A model generated the notes under the pieces. That model did no database searches. It was not told the origin of the DNA and worked only from the letters and a program-made list of their open reading frames with translations. This document shows positions 26,262-38,700 of a stretch of DNA of 64,000 nucleotides, in pieces; position 1 is the stretch's first letter; the number at the start of each line of letters is the position of its first letter. The DNA is from Fratercula arctica (taxonomy: Eukaryota > Chordata > Aves > Charadriiformes > Alcidae), in contig CANTUZ010000004.1 in assembly GCA_947846985.1 (NCBI GenBank), positions 47,539,672-47,603,671 of the forward strand, in the 5' to 3' direction. The translations under genes were made by a program, and so were the position numbers.

Positions 26262-26480
26262 CCCAGCTACGGCGGCCGGCGAAGGTCACGCTGCGCCGGG
26301 GGCGGGGCAAGGCGGCGCCATGTCCCGCCTTGCAGAGCGCTGCCGGAGTCAGCCTCAGACCACCGTGTCCTCCCTTCAAGGGACACAACAACCCAGACTC
26401 GCTTCACCCCTCCCCGCTACAGGACCAGAAATGACCGGAGATAACGGCCGCCTGCCCGAGTTTCCCCGGGAGTCCACTCC

Positions 26481-26492
26481 CGCGCATGCGCC
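26481..26492 (+). promoter_or_regulatory. NRF1-like site 1
   Basis: CGCGCATGCGCC matches the NRF1 consensus YGCGCAYGCGCR at 11 of 12 positions. It lies between the MRPL35 and IMMT starts. Confidence 0.65.
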
Positions 26493-26540
26493 ACGGGGGC
26501 CGCCCCGCTTCATTTGCATACGGCCGCTAAGTCCCCTCTG

Positions 26541-26545
26541 ATTGG
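26541..26545. promoter_or_regulatory. CCAAT box (NF-Y), reverse orientation
   Basis: CTCTGATTGGACG contains the inverted CCAAT core (ATTGG) with the favourable CTGATTGG context. It lies about 170 bp upstream of the IMMT start codon, between the two NRF1-like sites. Confidence 0.55.
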
Positions 26546-26612
26546 ACGCGCTGCCCGCCGCTCTCCCCCGGGGGCGGAGCCGACCCGTCGGAGCGGAAGC
26601 CTGTGCGGCCGT

Positions 26613-26624
26613 CGCGCATGCGCG
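26613..26624 (+). promoter_or_regulatory. NRF1-like site 2 (perfect palindrome)
   Basis: CGCGCATGCGCG matches the NRF1 consensus at all 12 positions, 90 bp upstream of the IMMT ATG. NRF1 drives many nuclear genes for mitochondrial proteins, in keeping with both flanking genes. Confidence 0.7.
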
Positions 26625-26713
26625 GCGCGCTGTACTCCCGGTCTGGGGGGGCGGAGGCAGGCGGCGCTGGCAGTTACCGCGCACGGCGCCGTCCCGCCAC
26701 CGTCCCCGAGGCC

Positions 26714-26758
26714 ATGCTGCGGGCGTGCCGCCGAGCGGGGGTCGCCGTGGCCGCGCAG
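26714..26758 (+). CDS. IMMT: IMMT exon 1 (coding part)
   Basis: It encodes [15 protein letters not shown], close to the human start MLRACQLSGVTAAAQ, and ends CAG|GTGAGC in phase 0. This is the first part of the mitochondrial targeting presequence. The transcription start is not visible. Confidence 0.95.
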
Positions 26759-29700
26759 GTGAGCGGGGCGGACGGGCGGGTGGCGCGCAGCGCTGGGGAG
26801 GGGAGCTCCGCCGGCCGCCTTCGCTACGGCCTTGCCCCCCAGGCGGTGAGGCCTGGCCGCCCGCTGCGCAGGCGCCGGGCTGGAGCTGCCGGCGGGGACG
26901 GTGCGGGGAGGTGGGGGGGTAACGAGGCGCGGCGCGTCCTCTAACCGCGGCTCGGTCTTCTCTGAATGACTCCGCACGCGCGGGCCGCGATTGGCTGCTG
27001 GGCTGTTGACGGGCGGCGACAAGCGCCAACGGGGCGCCGGGGCGGGCGCGGGCTGCCAGGCGGGCTGGCGCGCGTGTACTACGAGTCCCGGCGTGCAGCG
27101 CGGCAGCCCTGTGTGGGGCCGAGGGGGCGCCCCTTCTGCAAGGCATGCTGGTCCTTGTAGTCCGCTACGGATGTCCTACCGGGTGGTGGCGCCAGGGGAA
27201 ATAGGGGTCCGAGGCGGGGCGCGCCGCCGTGCATGCTGGGGGATGTAGTCTCCTGGGCTGTCATTGCAGGCGCCGGGCCTGCCGGCGCTTCCCCCGACAG
27301 TCCCGGCCTCGGGGCAGCGCCGAGGAGCGGCGGCCGCAGCCCGGAGGGGCGGCAAGGCTCGGCGGCGGCACACGGTTGGGCCGGTTTCTCGGCGGCGGGG
27401 CGGCCGGGCCCGCTGAGCGGCGGGGAAGGACGTGACCTTGCCTTCCCCGCCGCGGCCTCCCCTGCGCCGCCCCGGCCCGGCCTCACCGCCCGTCCCCCTT
27501 TCGAGCCCCGTGGGTGCTAACTGCGGGGGTCCCGGTGCTCAGGGTGACGAGTAGCGTCAGGTTTCAGGTGCAAGGGGCCCGTGGTACCGGGTGGCCGTAA
27601 CGGGGACCCGTTAGTCCTCCCAGTGAGACACGAAGAGGGACATGTGCGGTGCCAGGGCGGAAGTACCCGTCGGATATATTTTCTGGACCTTTGTCCTTCC
27701 TCATCAGTAGAGATCAGGATGATATCATCGTATGATGGGCTGGAGCACCTGTGCTATGAGGACAGGCTGAGAGAGTTGGGGTTGTTCAGCCTGGAGAAGA
27801 GAAGGCTCCGGGGAGACCTTATAGTGGCCTACCAGTACCTAAAGGGGGCCTACAGGAGAGATGGGGAGGGACTCTTTATCAGGGAGTGCAGCGATAGGAC
27901 GAGAGGTAATGGCTTCAAACTGAGAGAAGGGAATTAGATCTTGGGAAGAAATTCCTTACTGTGAGGGTGGTGAGGCACTGGAACAGGTTGCCCAGGGAAG
28001 TTGTTGATGCCCATCCCTGGAAGCGTTCAAGGCCAGGCTGGATGGGGCCTTGAGCAGCCTGGTCTAGCGGGAGGTGTCCCTGCCCATGGCAGGGGGGTTG
28101 GAACTAGGTGATCTTTAAGGTCCCTTCCAACCCAAACTATTCTATGATTCTGTGATAATATGATACAGAGCCTTTTTAAAGCAGTTGGACAGCTTTAAGA
28201 AGCTGTGAGGGTTTATAGGTGAGGGCAACTCCCTTGCTACAGCCCCAGCTCGTATTTCAGGTGTCTGCTTAACAGTAATAAAATCCTTTGTATTCTGCTT
28301 TACATTCCAGTGTTCATTACTTGCTATGCACATAGCTAAGCAAAGGAAAAGCTCTGCGATCAGCCCACACTGGCTCTGCAGTTGAAAGGTACCCGCTTTA
28401 AAGCTAGCAATCTTTTTCCACCACAGCAGCTGGCATTTCCTCTGCTGCTTTATAGGGCTGGAGAGTTCTCTGGGCCAGGTCATCTGATGCCCGCTAAAAT
28501 AAGGCTCTAGGTTTGCAGGCCTGTGGAAAGTTTGAGCTGGGAGTTGAGAAGACAGAAAACAGGCTTTTGCAGATGTTTATCATTTAGGGCTCTGTGCGTG
28601 TACTCAGTCTTTAAAAGAATGTGTCTAGAGTGACTGTACAGCAGTGGAAAAGCCAGTGTTGTGCTTTGCAGCTCAGAAGTGCGTCTTTGGTCCATAAACG
28701 TTCGGTGGAAGAACCATGCAGACACAGAGATGCCACAGCACTCTGTGAAGTTGGTGTCTGCATCCTTGCTGTTTGTTGCCTTACTTCAAAAAATAACTGT
28801 TGTTTTTTCCTTTATCCTTACTCACATTTCCTGATGAGATCAAGTACAGTGGAGATTTAGTTTTGACAGCAAAAGTGGGCGTGCAATGAAATAGTTTTTT
28901 TATACATTTTGCTTCTTTTTATTCATATTGAGGGGAAGCTTTGTGGTATACTGTAGTATATACACATGAAGACTGTTGCTGGTCCCATGGACTTTCTGCA
29001 ACTAAAACTTGTTTGGTTTTGGGTGGAAAAAGACTCAGAAACTGGAAATAAGAAAACAAATGTTTTAATTATAGTGCTTGTTTTGCAAGAGGTGCAGAAT
29101 GGTGGACTCTAATCAAGAAGTGCTAACCTGATCTGAGATGACACTAGGTAGTTTTTCCACAAGTAATGAAAACTCCCATCATGGAAGTAACACCCTCTGG
29201 CTGTTAAGAGGTTGTAAAGCAGATGCTGATGCCATCAGGCATGGAAGGGGCACCAACATGGTGACACTGGGATGCTCCATCTGGTTGTGCTGCCCCTTGC
29301 CTTGCTAATAAGGGAAGGCATCCTCGCTGCCCATATTTGGGGGAGCACATTCAGCAGACACGTTCTTGCCAGAGCAGCAGCATTGGTTTATTCTCTGCTC
29401 CAGCTGTGGTGCTCCCCAGGCAGCCACAGTGACACAGTTTTAATATCTTATTATCCATCTTCTGTTTTCTCATCTTTACTACCTCTTCAGTACTCTTGTC
29501 CCTCTTTTTTTGACATGAGACTTGATGCATCTCATGTCATGTTTAGGAGTTTCTCTTGCCCCATTCAGTTAGCTAAAGCTCAGGCCAGAGCCTCAGCATC
29601 TGCCTGCAGAGCTCATGGTGTCATTGTTGTGAGTGATGACACCTCGCTGGTACCTCACTGTTCAGCTAGCAAAACTTGGCTGTTTTGCTTTGAGAAGCAT

Positions 29701-32700
29701 GACTGTTTTGCTTTGATAGAGCCCAAGAAAGAAGTGTGTGTTTGGTTTGGGTTTTTTTTTCTTTTAATATTAGGAGTGTCAAGTTTTAACAATGTCTTTT
29801 TAAGCATGGAAATAAACTGTTCTTACTTGTAAGTTAAAAGGAAGTTGACAGTGAGGCAAGTCTGCTTCTGTTTTGTGATGTTAAGATACTCCTTTACAGG
29901 TTAAAAAAAAAAATCCAGTTGTCTAAGGAGAGCTGGACCTGGTCAGGACTGCAGGGTAACAGGTCCTTGAGGATGCTCGGTTGCTTGAGCAGATGGAGGG
30001 AGCTGGGAAGCAGAGCGTGGCTGGGTGAGGACAGCAAAGCAACTGCTGCTCTCCAAAGCCAGAGCAGCATGAAGGTTTGAGTACGGAAAATCCCAGTAGA
30101 GAGCTCATGGTGGAGACTGGGGAAAAAAAAATATCCTTTTCTCTTACCGCAAGCTCTGTGTGTGTAGGATCAGTAAGCTTGTTAACAAGTAAATTGAAGT
30201 TCTTCATCACAGTGATTTCATAAATGTTTTCAGCTACACATGCAGTGCTGCAGAGAACCTCTTCTTCCCTTATTCGGAGTATTTTGGTAGTTTTCTTTGA
30301 AAAGAAACAGGTCTTTTTGTAAAAAGGTATGATATATGGCAGAAGCCTTGAATGATGGGAAATTGATTTGAGTTCTGTGGTTGGATGTCCTTGTTACACC
30401 TAACCTCTATGAAAATGAAGACGAGCTTCCTCTGAAGTTTCTGCTTTGCTCTTTCTGTTTAAGTACACTAATCCCACGTTGCAGAAAACCGTACGTGTCT
30501 TGCAAGATTCATTCTCTGCAAATTCTGGGTGAAGATGCTTCAGCCTGGTGACTAGGAGAGGTTTAGCTGGGACTGAAAGAACGCAGAGGATGGCCTGTCC
30601 TGTATCTGGTTATTTGAAGTTACATATGAGGTATAAGCCTCCAAAGCAGATTTTATTTTTTTAATGATGTTCTGCAGTAGCGTGCTGTGCCTGCCCAGAG
30701 CCCTTTGCCAGGGGGAGCTCACGTGGATAACCTCAAATGTCAGATTCTCTGGGCCTCTTAATGTTAATCAGAGTGAAGGTATGATGGGCCCTGCAGAGTG
30801 ATTCTCGTGGTGATATAATAGTAGATAATGAATGTAAAATAATAAACTTTTAAGAAGTCAGGTGAAACAAATAACATGTGGAACTGCTGGAAGAGGAGGA
30901 AGAATGTCTCCTTTGAGACATTATTACAAATACATAACACGGGTCTAAAAAAATGACAGATTCCTGGCAATTATGCAAAGGGGAGATTAGACACTACCTG
31001 TAATTTTCCAAATTGTGGTGATATAGCAAATATAACCAAGATTATTATGATAGCCAAAAGAGAGCAATACTTCTTTAAAAAATTCATTTAAAAAAAAAAA
31101 TCAGTGTTTTTTTGAGATAATCATGTATTTGTATGTGAGGGAGGAAAATTAGATTTGGGCTTTTGCTCATAAAACTTTGGTATGTAAAGATTTTTGGTTG
31201 TTGTTCCCCTGGCCAGCTGTGGGAATTTCTGTTTGCAGCATCTTGAAAGAAAGAATTGGTGGGGACTTGTTTCAGTTTTAGTTTTTGCTCTGATTGCTAC
31301 GTGTACGCTAGTGCCAGACTCTGACAGCATAGACTGAACATCTTAATGAACTATGAATAAAAATGAGGATTTGGCTAATTGTAGAACGGCCTAGCTTGGG
31401 AGGGACCTCAAAAGATCATCTGGTGCAAAGAGCATCTGGACCAAAACTAACAATTCCACAAAAAAACCCCTCTTCTGATGTACAAAGCGTAAATGCTGAA
31501 CACGAAGCAGCCAGGTTTCTCCCCTGCCGTGCTCGCTCCCTGAGCGCAGCCTGTCCCTGAGTGCAGGAGCAGATGTGGTTACTGAAGGTGGGAGAACTAA
31601 ATGGGTACGGTGTTATTTGCCACCACGAGGCATGAGTAGGACTGTAGCCAACATGAAGATGGATGAACTGGGCCAGGTACCGAGGTTATGGTTGTGGCAG
31701 CCCCCAGGATCACTGTCCAGCCTGAGCACGGATGGGCGAGTGAGTTGCCTTAAGCTCCCTGATATTTATAATTTTGTCTCCCATTCTGTCCATTGTAAAC
31801 CAGAAAATCAACCATAGAGCACAGCTAGAGCTTGTGAAGGTCTCAGGGGTAAGAAGAGGGTGTTTCCTGTTCCTGTACACATGCTCCTGTTACTAATTAA
31901 AAAAATTTGGCTGCTGTTCTGGAAAGAATAAGAATTCAGTGTGCCTGCCTTTCCGTTCTACGTTGTTGGACAAGGATGGGACCTAAACCACAAGACTTCT
32001 GCTTGTTACTTAGTGCCCTAAGCAAAAGGGAATAGAGAAACTTTTATTCTGGGGTTATGTTGTGGTGAAGCATCTCTCAGTTTTCCTTTTTCTTTTTTCA
32101 AGAAAAAAATTTCTAGTTGCCCAAAATATCTCAACTGTGGGAAAAGTTCCTTTTGTTCCTTGTGCTCTAATTTCCCGTGAGCCTGGTATTCCTCTCTTAT
32201 CAATTCATGGGGGAGTGGAAAAATACACCTGAGGGGGGCAGAGTTTTTCCTTCTGTAGGCTAGAGTAGCTTAACCAGTCTTTCTGGTTAATCTTAATTTT
32301 CAGCTAAACTATAAAGAAGATAAAAATCTTGGGTAATGTGGGTTTTGTTAAGTAGAATATAATGAAATACTGCTCTTCATATAGTAATTTCATTTATATT
32401 ATAATCCGATGTCTATCTGGAAAGCAGATGTGTTGTTAACTCTTTTAGGGAGTGAGTCTTGGTTTGGAAGCTCAAGTATGTCTTTAGAAATAGAAATAGT
32501 TTTAAGTATTAAATGTAGTTTTTAATAGTTTTAAGTATTTAAACAGCTGTTCTTGTCTTCTGCACTCCTCACAGCTGAGCTGCTGTTGTGCACGAGATTG
32601 CTGAAGGGAATCTGAACTAATCCAATTGAACTGCCCAAACTGGAGTTAGGGAACATAAATAGGCAAAATAAATGCAGAAATAAGCTGGGGTGAGGTTTTT

Positions 32701-35700
32701 TTGCTCATTTTTCAAAATGCGTCATTATTTCTTAAAATGCCCTTAACCTGCAAGCTGCACGTGAGAAAACTCTCCCTTGTTTAGGGAAAACAGGGTCCAA
32801 CATCGCTGCTGTAGTGCCAGGTAGTGCTTTGCTTCGGAGGGTGTGCGAGACATGGCGATGGAGCCAACGGTCCGATGCTGCCCTTGAGGTGAAGGGATGG
32901 TTAAACCTGCTCACTGCTGAGCTCTTGCTTCTTCCACCCCTTGCAGAGTAGCCGGTGTGGGAGAGCGTCACTCCGTCCGTTACGACTGTACCGTGGATAT
33001 GCCACCTCCTCGGGAGAGTCTGGGTACGTAGAACGTTTTGGAGGGCGGAATGGGTTCTTCTGTTGCGTTAACCAAGAGGGAATCTGCTCCTTAGTTACAC
33101 ATGAGAGCAAGCTGGTAGTGGAGGGATTTTTTTCTTTTTTTTTTTGTTGAGTAACTCTTATTCTCATGGTTTTGTGTATTCCTTGTTTGATTCAGTCAGA
33201 TTTAAATGAAGCTAATCAAAGATGATCAGTATTTAGAAAGAAGGTTGTGGGTTGCCATCTTATCTTTGGGTTAGTCATGAACCAGTTTGGTACCAGGGAT
33301 TCGCTGGTGCTGAAAGTGATTTAAAGTGGGTGCTGGGTTTGTTGGCAAACTTCTGGAACCGAGTGGCTGTCCCCAGCTGTCCGCTGAAGACTCACAAACT
33401 GTTTGATGTTTGTCATATAATACAATGTACATAACTTTTGCTCTTCTTTCCCCCTGCAGTGTTTCTGCAGGCAAAATCATTGGTGCAGGTGTCCTCTTTG
33501 TGGGTGGAGGAGTAGGTGGAACCGTCCTGTATGCCAGCTATGATACGCAATTCCGTGAGAGCGTAGAGAAAGCTGTTCCCTACTCGGATAAACTCTTTGA
33601 GATGGCACTTGGTCCTGCACCTTACAGCGCACCGATGCCAAAGAAACCAGTAAGTGTTTCCCATTCACTCCCACCCTTTCATTTTTCTTTCCTTTTTTTT
33701 TTTTTTGAAGAGAACATCTGCTCTTAGTTTTCAAATTCTGATTAATTTTGCTGTGTGCTAAGGATTCGAGAATTTTAAGACTTTTTAAGAATTCTTAAAT
33801 TAAGAAGGTTTAAAAATTATGAACTGAGGTACTACTTTGTGCTGCATAACAGTGATGCTGGTACATTTCCCCTTCTCATCTTGTGATTGTGGTCTGTGGG
33901 TTGTAAAACTGTTGTTTTTATTTACAGTAAGATAATCTAGCAGGATCCTAACTGAATAGCTGCTCTGCTTATACTCAGAAATAAATTGGAGAGAGACAGG
34001 GGCAGGTGACATGCTAGAATTTAACTATTTTCCTAAAGGCTTGGTGTAGTTAGTGATGTAGCAGGATTAAATTGTCATTCTAAGCTGAACTTATTTCACA
34101 GAGGTCAGAGAACATTTTTGAATGAATAAAGCTTTGAATGGTACAGAGCCATACATAAGCATCATACTTTGAAATCTTAGTGACCTGACCTTGCAGAAAG
34201 AAAAACCTGATACTGCTTTAAGCACAACTCTGGAAACGCAATCTGGAAGTTTCTCTGTTCCTGCATCTGAAGGCAAACACTTCCCAATTAACCAAGAATG
34301 CTGAAAAGCTGCTCTGACCATGGCTGTCCTGAGCTTTCAGAAGCCATTTGACCTTCCAATAACCAAAAATATTTTTCATTGGGGTTTAAGAAAGCTGTTC
34401 TTAATGAATGGGACAATATCAGTTAACCAAAACTATATCTCTTCTGGTTTTAGCCACACTTTACTTGTGATCATCCAAGTTCTTAGTGCCTCCCAGGCAC
34501 TAGTAAATTTTGCAAAACAGGCTGGTCAGACGCCAAAGTTATTATCTGCCCAGTCATGGCTCTAACTCAGATGCTTTTATTTTTACTTTGTGGCTTTGCA
34601 TGATGGATATTAAAGGATTAATTTAAAACCTTGCAATACTCTGTGCTCGAGTAAGTGTTTGTCTGCCATGAACAGCAGCATCTGAATCCTTTCAAAGGGA
34701 AATCAGTGAAGCTGTGCAGATCTGGTACTTCCATGCCTGTAGCATCTTCTGTTCAGTGATAACCAGATAAAATCATGTTTGTTCTTTTTAAACATATCTT
34801 AAATTATGCATTCATGTCACTTTAAAACAATTATATATATTTTCCGCTACGACTTGAAAAGGAATTGTGAAAATTGCCGCTGTTATACCTTCAGTTTTGG
34901 AGAGGTGAAAATTATTAAGATTCCTTCTTAATTAAAAATGTAGGCAAGAAATTACATGGCCTCTTGAAGTTTAGATTTATCATATAGTCATCTGGACATG
35001 GAGATGTTCTTTTCTGTTATAATGGAATTGGTGAGACACAGGCCATTGGGAGAACTGATTATGTTTCTTACTTTTGATTTTTCAAGATACAGCAAGGTCC
35101 ACTGAAGATCTCATCTGTAGCAGAAGTAATGAAAGAGTCTAAACAGCCCGCTACCAAATCCCAAATGAGCAAAACAGAACCTGTTGCTCCTTCAGAGGAA
35201 AAAGAAGGTAACTTTACAGAATGTCACGTAGACAGAAGCAAAAGACTTAATGATCTCTTACATCGTACATCCTAGGGTAGATTAAAACAGTCCTTTGGAG
35301 TGGTTGAAGATAACTGTGTTGTTATTTCTTAGAATTAATGTTACTTTCTTTTCAGTCATGAGAAAACTTGTCAAAAAAGGCTTTAGGGTTTTTTTGACTA
35401 TTTTTTTTTTTAATTTATTTGCCTTATAGAATATTTGGAATCTAACACAAACAGTGATTATCCTGCACAGCTTAGATATGAAACTCAGCAGAAAGAGCAC
35501 TTTGGGTGCTGCACTCTGAGGCTATTTACCTCTTCTTCGTTTTAGCACAAGAACCTTAATTTTGGATAATTACTGAGGTACTGTAATGCCAGATCAAATG
35601 GAACTGGTTTAGAGAGGAGCAGTTGTGACATCTTTTTACATTTATCTCTCATGGCCGTGTGTGTGTATGTGTAAGTAATACCTGGTTGCTGTTTGTCCAG

Positions 35701-38700
35701 GAAATTCTCTTTTTCTAGAAATAATATCAGTGTCCAAACAGTATGTTTCTACAAAGGAAAAAAAATAAGTCATAGAATCATAGAATACCAGGTTGGAAGG
35801 GACCTCAAGGATCACCTGGCCCAACCTTTCTTGGCAAAAGCACAGTCTAGACAAGATGGCCCAGCAGCCTGTCCAGGTGAATCTTAAAAGTGTCCAATGA
35901 TGGGGAATCCACCACTTCCCAGGGGAGATTATTCCAATGGCTCATTGTTCTCATTGTGAAAAATTTCCTTCTTGTGTCCAATCGGACTCTCCCCAGGATT
36001 ATCTTGTACCCGTTACCCCTCCTCTTTTCCATGTGACTCCTTGTAAAAAGGGGATTTCCATCTTCTTTGTAGCCACCCTTTAAATACTGGAACATGTTGA
36101 TAAGGTGTCCCCTAAGCCTTCTTTTCTCAAGACTGAACAAACCCAGTTCTCTCAGCCTTTCCTCATATGCCAGGCTTCCCAGTCCTTTGATCGTCCTTCT
36201 CTGGACCCTCTCCAGCCTGCCCACATCTTTTTTGTATAGCAGGGACCAAAACGGAACACAGTGTTCCGGGTGTGGTCTGACAAGCACGGAACAGAGTGGG
36301 ATAATGACTTCTTTATCTCTGCTGGTGATGCCCGTGTTGATGCAACCCATCATCCTGTGGGCTTTCTTTGCCACAGCAGCACGCTGTTCATTCATATTGA
36401 GCTTTTTGTCCATCAGGACCCCCAGGTCCCTTTCCACAGAGCTGCTGCCCAGCTGGGTAGATCCCAGCCTGTGCTGCACTCCTGGACTATGTTTTCCCAG
36501 GGGCAAGACACTTGCCCGTGTTGAACTTCATAAGGTTCTTGTTAGCCTGCTCTTCCAGCCTATCCAGGTCTTCCTGCAGAGTGGCTCTCCCTTCCAAAGT
36601 GTCCAGTTCCCCAGTTTTGTGTCATCAGTGAACTTTGTCAGGGTACACTTGATCCTATCATCCATATCACTTATGAAGATATTAAATGGCATTGGGCCCA
36701 ATATCGATCCCTGAGGGACCCCACTTGTGACAGGTTTACAGTTTGAAAAGGAGGTATTTACCACCACTGTCTGACCTGTCAGCCACTTCCCCACCCACCG
36801 CATGGGCCACTGTCTAGACCGTAACACATCAGTTTCTCTAGGAGGAGGCTGTGGTGAACAGTGTCAAAAGCCTTGGAAAAATCCAGGTAGACAATGTCCA
36901 CCGCTTGTCCCGTGTCAACAGAACAGGTTACTTTGTCATAGAAGACGATCAGCACAATCGTCAAGCACAATTTGCCCATGGTGAATCTGTGCTGGCTTTT
37001 CCCAGTCACGGTCTTCATTGGACTTGTGATACCCCCAGGAGGATTCGTTCCGTAACTTTCGCAAGGGCTGAAGTAAGACTGGTGGGCCTGTAATTTCCTG
37101 GATCCTCCTTTAAGCCCTTCTTATAGGTGGGGGTCACGTTAGCCTACTTCCAGCCTTCTGGGGTGTCCTCCGGTCGCCACGACTTCTCAAAGATTATGGA
37201 GAGCAGCCTCGCAATGACATCAGCCAGCTCTCTGAACACCCTTGAGTGGATGCTGTCAGGGCCCATCGATTTGTAGGGGACAAGCTCCTGTAATAGTTCT
37301 CATACCAACTCTTCCTTCACTGATGGTGGGTCTGGATTGTTGTTCCCAAGGCCTGGGGCCCAACAGTGCTGGTAAAGATGGAGGTGAAGAAAGTGTTGAG
37401 AACCTCTGCCTTTTCAGTGTTGTTGGTGACTAATTCACCTCTCGTGTTTAACAGCGGGCCATTTTTTTCCTTCTGTTTCTGCTTGTTGTTTATGTACTTG
37501 AAGAACCCTTTCTTGTAGTTTTTGACATCTCTGGCCAGTTTCAGTTTGAGCTGAGCTTTTGCTTTTCTGACTGCATCTCTGCATGCCCTGGCAATGCTCT
37601 TGTTCTCAACAATATTCATCCGCTTTTGCATCTCTGGTACACTTCTCCTTTGGTTTTGAGCAGGCTCAGAAGCTCACAGTTAAGCCAGGGTGTCTCTTGC
37701 TCTGCTTACTTCCCTGCCCTGTAAAGGAGATGAACTCCTTTTGTGCTTCCAGGAGAGCATTCTTGAAAAACTCCCAGCATGCGCTAGCTCCTTTATCCTC
37801 CATGGAAGCTTCCCGTGGAATCCCTCCTAACTGACCTCTGAGCGAGCTGAAGTTTGCTCTTCTAAAATCTAAAACCTTTGTCTTTGTACTAACCTTCATC
37901 GTGCTCAGCAGGATCCCAGGCTTCACAATACTGTGATCACTGCAGCCAAGGCTATCACTAGCCGAGATACTACAAGGCAGGTTTTCTTGGTTGGTGAGTA
38001 GCAAGTCCAGCCGTGCCTTGTTACTGGTTGGCACATCTAACACTTGTATGAGGAAGCAGTCCTCTGCGCGTTCCAGGAACTTGACAGATGACACGTGAGC
38101 TGCTGTATTTTTCTTCCAACAAATGCCTGGGTAGTTGAAGTCACCCATAAGAACCAGGTTCTCTTGACTTGAAACTTGCTTAAGTGACCCAAATATTGCC
38201 TCGTTGGCCTTATTGTCTTGGTTTGGAGGTCTGTAGCAGGTGCCTACTGTAAGATCCACCTTGGAAACAACCCCTCTGATCTTGACCCAGAGGCATTCCA
38301 TAGGACTTCTATAATTGCCGTAGTTGACTTCTATACATTCAGGGTTCTCCTTAACATAGAGAATGACTCCTCCTCCTCCTCTTCCCTGCCTGTCTTTATG
38401 AAACATCCTATGGCTGTCCATCATGATCCTCCATGTAAGTTGTCCCACCATGTTTCAGTTATTCCTATGATATCATAACTTTCTGACTGAGCACAGAGCT
38501 CCTGTTTGTTCCCCAGGCTGCGTGCATTGGTATCAGTCTTGCATCCCTGCTCTTATGTTATAGCTTGTATATACTAACTGGTTTTGTTCTATTACTGTAT
38601 TTAACAGCAGGCAAGGCTGCAGCACAGATCATCTCTGCAACAGGTGTAGCCATGTCGGTGCCAGCTCCGGGCATACAGACTGAAGAAGGTGAAAAAAATC

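Larger units (their letters stand above)
25900..27560. promoter_or_regulatory. CpG island with bidirectional MRPL35/IMMT promoter
   Basis: The block is strikingly GC- and CpG-rich compared with the AT-rich flanks. It contains the first exons of MRPL35 (-) and IMMT (+), whose start codons are 560 bp apart and divergent. No TATA box is evident at either start. Motifs visible by eye are two NRF1-type palindromes, an ATTGG (NF-Y) box, several YY1-type ATGGCGGC elements and three ZNF143-like motifs, a typical housekeeping mitochondrial-gene promoter set. Confidence 0.88.
26759..32946 (+). other. IMMT: IMMT intron 1
   Basis: The 6.2-kb intron opens inside the CpG island, where three ZNF143-like motifs occur (27078-27249). 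It carries a CR1 fragment (27730-28158) and a short older CR1 piece (31379-31440). A 186-codon open frame at 29272-29832 resembles no protein I know and has no splice or start context. The remainder is AT-rich with nothing recognised. Confidence 0.8.

Noticed and set aside
26376..27146. Minus-strand 256-codon open frame in the CpG island
   Set aside because: Very high GC removes stop codons by chance. It overlaps IMMT exon 1 in antisense, and the translation is Arg/Pro/Ala low-complexity with no known domain.
29272..29832. 186-codon + strand open frame in IMMT intron 1
   Set aside because: No homology recognised, no promoter or splice context, and hydrophobic runs explained by T-rich sequence.
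36094..36714. 206-codon + strand open frame
   Set aside because: Antisense shadow of CR1 ORF2, which is recognisable on the minus strand.
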